Source of the DNA: a bacterium
Lineage (GTDB): Bacteria; Cyanobacteriota; Vampirovibrionia; Gastranaerophilales; Gastranaerophilaceae
Direction of reading: 5' to 3'
Assembly (NCBI GenBank): GCA_017559905.1
Contig: JAFYQF010000002.1
Span: forward strand, 1 to 64,000
Length of the DNA: 64,000 nucleotides
The notes under the pieces: model-generated
What the model was told of the DNA's origin: nothing
Databases searched by the model: none
The model's input: the letters and a program-made list of their open reading frames with translations, nothing else
Shown: in pieces, positions 61,502-64,000 of the stretch
Layout: every line of letters starts with the position of its first letter
How positions within the stretch are numbered: position 1 is the stretch's first letter
Translations under genes and position numbers: made by a program

Positions 61502-62619
61502 AAAAAATCTTTATTATAACAGGAGAGCATTCAGGAGATATTCACGCAGCCAAAGTTGCAGAGCATCTTTTTGCTTTAAATCCAAATATAATAATTGAAG
61601 GCATAGGCGGAGAAAACTTGAAATCTGCTGGTGTAAAGCTTTTTTCTGATCACAAAAAAATGGGCGTTGTAGGGATTTCACCCAAAATTATCATTGACCA
61701 CATTTCATTAGGCAAGAGAGTTGTAGACTATATTACAAAAGAATTCAAGCCTGATTTAGTTTTGCACATTGATTACGGTGCTTTCAACCTTAACGTTTCA
61801 AAATTTTTAAAAAGAGCTGGAATAAAATCATATTACTACATTCCACCACAAGTTTGGGCTAGTAGAAAATGGCGTATAAATGTTATCAAAAAGAATATAG
61901 AAGAAGTTTTGTGCATATTTCCTTTTGAAAAAGAATTGTACGAAAGCTACGGGATTAAAACTCACTATTGCGGGCACCCATTGGTATCTCAATTACCACC
62001 CAAGGCTGACCGTGACACATTCTTTGAGAAATACGGACTCGATAAAAACAAAAAACTTGTAGCGATATTTCCTGGTTCAAGAAAGTTTGAGCTTGCGCAG
62101 TTAATGAATATATTTGTAAAATCTGCAAATATTCTTAAAAACAAACATTCAGACATTCAGTTTGTAATTTCACACGCTCCAAACTTAAGCGATAGCGTTT
62201 TTGATAAATACCTAGACAACAAAGATTACAAAATTATAAAAGGTGATAACCAAGCTTTGTTAAGCGTTGCCGACGCCTTAATACTTGCATCAGGGACTGT
62301 TGCATTAGAAGCTTCATTATACGAAACACCTATGATTATTGCATATCGTGGACCTTGGATTTTGTATTTAATATATTTACTTGTAAGATGCATTAAAATG
62401 GTATCTTTACCAAACATAATTGCAAACAAATTTATCGTTCCAGAAATAATTCAAGGCAAAGTAAATGCAAATAATATTTCATACGAAATTGAAAAAATAT
62501 TATATGACAACGAATACAGAAACAATTATGTAAACGAACTTTCTAAAATAAAAGAACTTTTGTCAGAAAAAATTTCATCATTAGAAGTTGCGCAAGAACT
62601 AACAAACGCGCTAAATTAA
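61498..62619 (+). CDS. lpxB: lipid-A-disaccharide synthase
   Basis: Glycosyltransferase (GT19) of 373 aa that joins lipid X and UDP-2,3-diacylglucosamine. ITGEHSGDIHAAKVAEHL, GIGGENLKSAGVKLF, YYIPPQVWASRKWRI, the FPGSRKFEL motif and ASGTVALEASLYETPMI are all present. It directly follows lpxI with an ATGA overlap. With lpxI and the LptD-like gene it shows a complete-looking lipid A output in this organism. Confidence 0.97.
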   Translation: MKKIFIITGEHSGDIHAAKVAEHLFALNPNIIIEGIGGENLKSAGVKLFSDHKKMGVVGISPKIIIDHISLGKRVVDYITKEFKPDLVLHIDYGAFNLNVSKFLKRAGIKSYYYIPPQVWASRKWRINVIKKNIEEVLCIFPFEKELYESYGIKTHYCGHPLVSQLPPKADRDTFFEKYGLDKNKKLVAIFPGSRKFELAQLMNIFVKSANILKNKHSDIQFVISHAPNLSDSVFDKYLDNKDYKIIKGDNQALLSVADALILASGTVALEASLYETPMIIAYRGPWILYLIYLLVRCIKMVSLPNIIANKFIVPEIIQGKVNANNISYEIEKILYDNEYRNNYVNELSKIKELLSEKISSLEVAQELTNALN

Positions 62620-62698
62620 CATAAATTTACCAAACACTACCTAAATACGCAAATTTTAGATAAATTATACGTTTATTAAAACAGGTAGATGTTTTAAT

Positions 62699-64000
62699 AT
62701 GGTAGATTTAATTACGACAAAAGTTAATAGTGCGCAAAACCCGTTTGCTGACTTCAAACATAAACAAGCGAACTATTATTTTGCGACAACAAATCCATAC
62801 GGAGCAGATACCTTTGAATCAGAACAAACAAAAGAGAAGAAGCTAGGGAAGAAAATTGCATTATCCGCACTCGGCGTAGGTGTTGGGATATTATTTTTAA
62901 TGAGAGGTCTACCTAAAAACGCATACAAAACCATCGACAAATGGATTGAAAACCTTGAAAATAAGCTTTACAAAGCCAGAAAAGATGGCAACGTAGGAAA
63001 AATGGAAGAATTCTACACTTTCTCCGCAAACAAGTTAACTTCATTTATGGAAAAAGCAAAAAGTATCAACAACTTCGTATCCATAAAAGACGTTTCGTTT
63101 GAAAAACTTATGGCAAAAACAAAAGTTACTAAAAAAATCCACAACAAAATCACAGAAATTTACGAATATATAGGAAGAAGAACAGTAAACAAAACATACA
63201 ACAAAACCAAATCAAAAATCTACCACCTATTCCAACATTTCGAAGATTTGGACGACAAACTTTTATTCCAAACAGGAAACAAAAGCAAATCGGTTACAAT
63301 AAACGGAGTGACCAAAACTGTCGAAGAATGGCTAAACGAAGTTGAAGACAAAAAGACATTCATTAGAAGAACTTGGAACTCCGCTTTTGGTCAACACGCA
63401 AGAGATGCTAGATTTACGCAGATGCAAGATGCTGTAAAACACATTTCTGAAGATGTTTGGAATGCAACATTAGGCAATCTAGACAACCTAACCAAACGGG
63501 ATTTATATGAAACATTTATCGCAGAAGAAAAACTTGCAGGTAGCAAACTTAAAATTATGAACAGTGCAAAACAACACCAATTTGCTATCACTCGTGACAT
63601 TGACGATATTTACAACAGTTCGGCAGACATAATTAGAAACATAACTTCTTTCGTCAACCCAAAAGACAAAGCATCACGTGAAATTATAAAAGAATTACGT
63701 CTAAAACTTTCTGATTACAAAAAACTTGCAGGACCAGAAGAAAAGACAAAACGAATTGAGCTTCACGATGAAATTAACAAGCTACTTTCATCACTATCAA
63801 AAACAATTACCGAAAACAAAAAAATCTACAAATACGATGACAATACAATTGAACACATGGTTGTTAATATTAAAGATATTGGGAAAATCCTTGGTGAAGA
63901 CGGAAAAGGTGCAATCCAAGAGATTTTAACAATATACAAACATCTTCTTCCAAAAGAAGATTACCTGAAATTAAAAGAAGTAGCTATCAAAACAGCACAC
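62699..64000 (+). CDS. membrane protein with Asn-rich leader, partial at the window edge
   Basis: The open frame from 62699 runs off the window end (434 codons seen). The leader (MVDLITTKVNSAQNPFADF, then YYFATTNPYGADTF) is polar and precedes one transmembrane helix (about 59-76, LSALGVGVGILFLMRGL). The rest is long, charged and helical (repeats such as KITEIYEYIGRR, KLKIMNSAKQHQF). AGGTAG lies 12 nt upstream, and a weak TAGCAAA-like motif (ACGCAAA at 62647-62653; CGTTTATTA at 62670-62678, spacer 16). Its N-terminus and layout recall the leader proteins of this window. No family recognised. Confidence 0.5.
   Translation, partial: MVDLITTKVNSAQNPFADFKHKQANYYFATTNPYGADTFESEQTKEKKLGKKIALSALGVGVGILFLMRGLPKNAYKTIDKWIENLENKLYKARKDGNVGKMEEFYTFSANKLTSFMEKAKSINNFVSIKDVSFEKLMAKTKVTKKIHNKITEIYEYIGRRTVNKTYNKTKSKIYHLFQHFEDLDDKLLFQTGNKSKSVTINGVTKTVEEWLNEVEDKKTFIRRTWNSAFGQHARDARFTQMQDAVKHISEDVWNATLGNLDNLTKRDLYETFIAEEKLAGSKLKIMNSAKQHQFAITRDIDDIYNSSADIIRNITSFVNPKDKASREIIKELRLKLSDYKKLAGPEEKTKRIELHDEINKLLSSLSKTITENKKIYKYDDNTIEHMVVNIKDIGKILGEDGKGAIQEILTIYKHLLPKEDYLKLKEVAIKTAH

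Overview
This 64 kb window is AT-rich chromosomal DNA from a Gram-negative-type bacterium. Lipid A genes (lpxI, lpxB), an LptD-like outer-membrane protein, a heptose kinase, an outer-membrane-type SLH protein and the MEP-pathway gene ispG sit next to genes with cyanobacterial relatives (DUF4330, an IctB/O-antigen-ligase-like protein). With the low GC content and many lineage-specific hypothetical proteins, this suggests a non-photosynthetic cyanobacterial relative, most likely Vampirovibrionia/Melainabacteria (Gastranaerophilales type). That placement is inference; there is no rRNA in the window to confirm it.

Layout. 1-460 is repeat-rich non-coding DNA. 463-2.9 kb: a Y-family polymerase and an SLH protein. 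3.0-10.6 kb: mostly unrecognised accessory genes (a GHKL-ATPase/HELCH protein, an ATLF-like metalloprotease, a CheR-like methyltransferase, a YkgJ protein) around a tRNA-Thr/Thr/Tyr cluster. 10.8-17.5 kb: a tandem array of membrane-anchored kelch-like genes separated by a repeated boundary element, with frameshifted and remnant copies. 17.5-24.6 kb: tRNA-Ser, a DUF151 nuclease, small paralogous proteins, a DUF1858 protein, a large membrane protein, trmFO and a duplicated metalloprotease. 24.6-31.3 kb: a family of repeat-built membrane proteins and an anti-sigma/ECF sigma/Spy-like operon. 31.3-47.8 kb: mainly core genes (two-component pair, rmuC, pyrF, pilin, comEC, glycosidase-like, ispG, heptose kinase, ligase, aminotransferase). 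47.8-53.3 kb: more accessory genes and a candidate sRNA. 53.3-62.6 kb: rsmG, a STAND ATPase and an envelope operon (M23 activator, LptD-like, aldolase, LpxI, LpxB). The last gene runs off the end.

Main discovery. At least ten accessory genes or operons of unknown role share a promoter-like motif, TAGCAAA - 13 to 15 nt - TGTTTTWAT. The tRNA, pilin, candidate-sRNA and kelch-array promoters instead look like ordinary TTGAC(A/T)/TATAAT promoters. Three of the motifs lie so close to the ATG that the mRNA should be leaderless. Many proteins of this set, or in operons it drives, also share a short Asn/Pro-rich N-terminus ending in F-x-G/S/A (for example PQFTG, QAFSG, VSFKG). Together these suggest a coordinately expressed, possibly co-targeted protein set, including metalloproteases, multi-pass membrane proteins and modified enzymes, that I cannot match to any described system.
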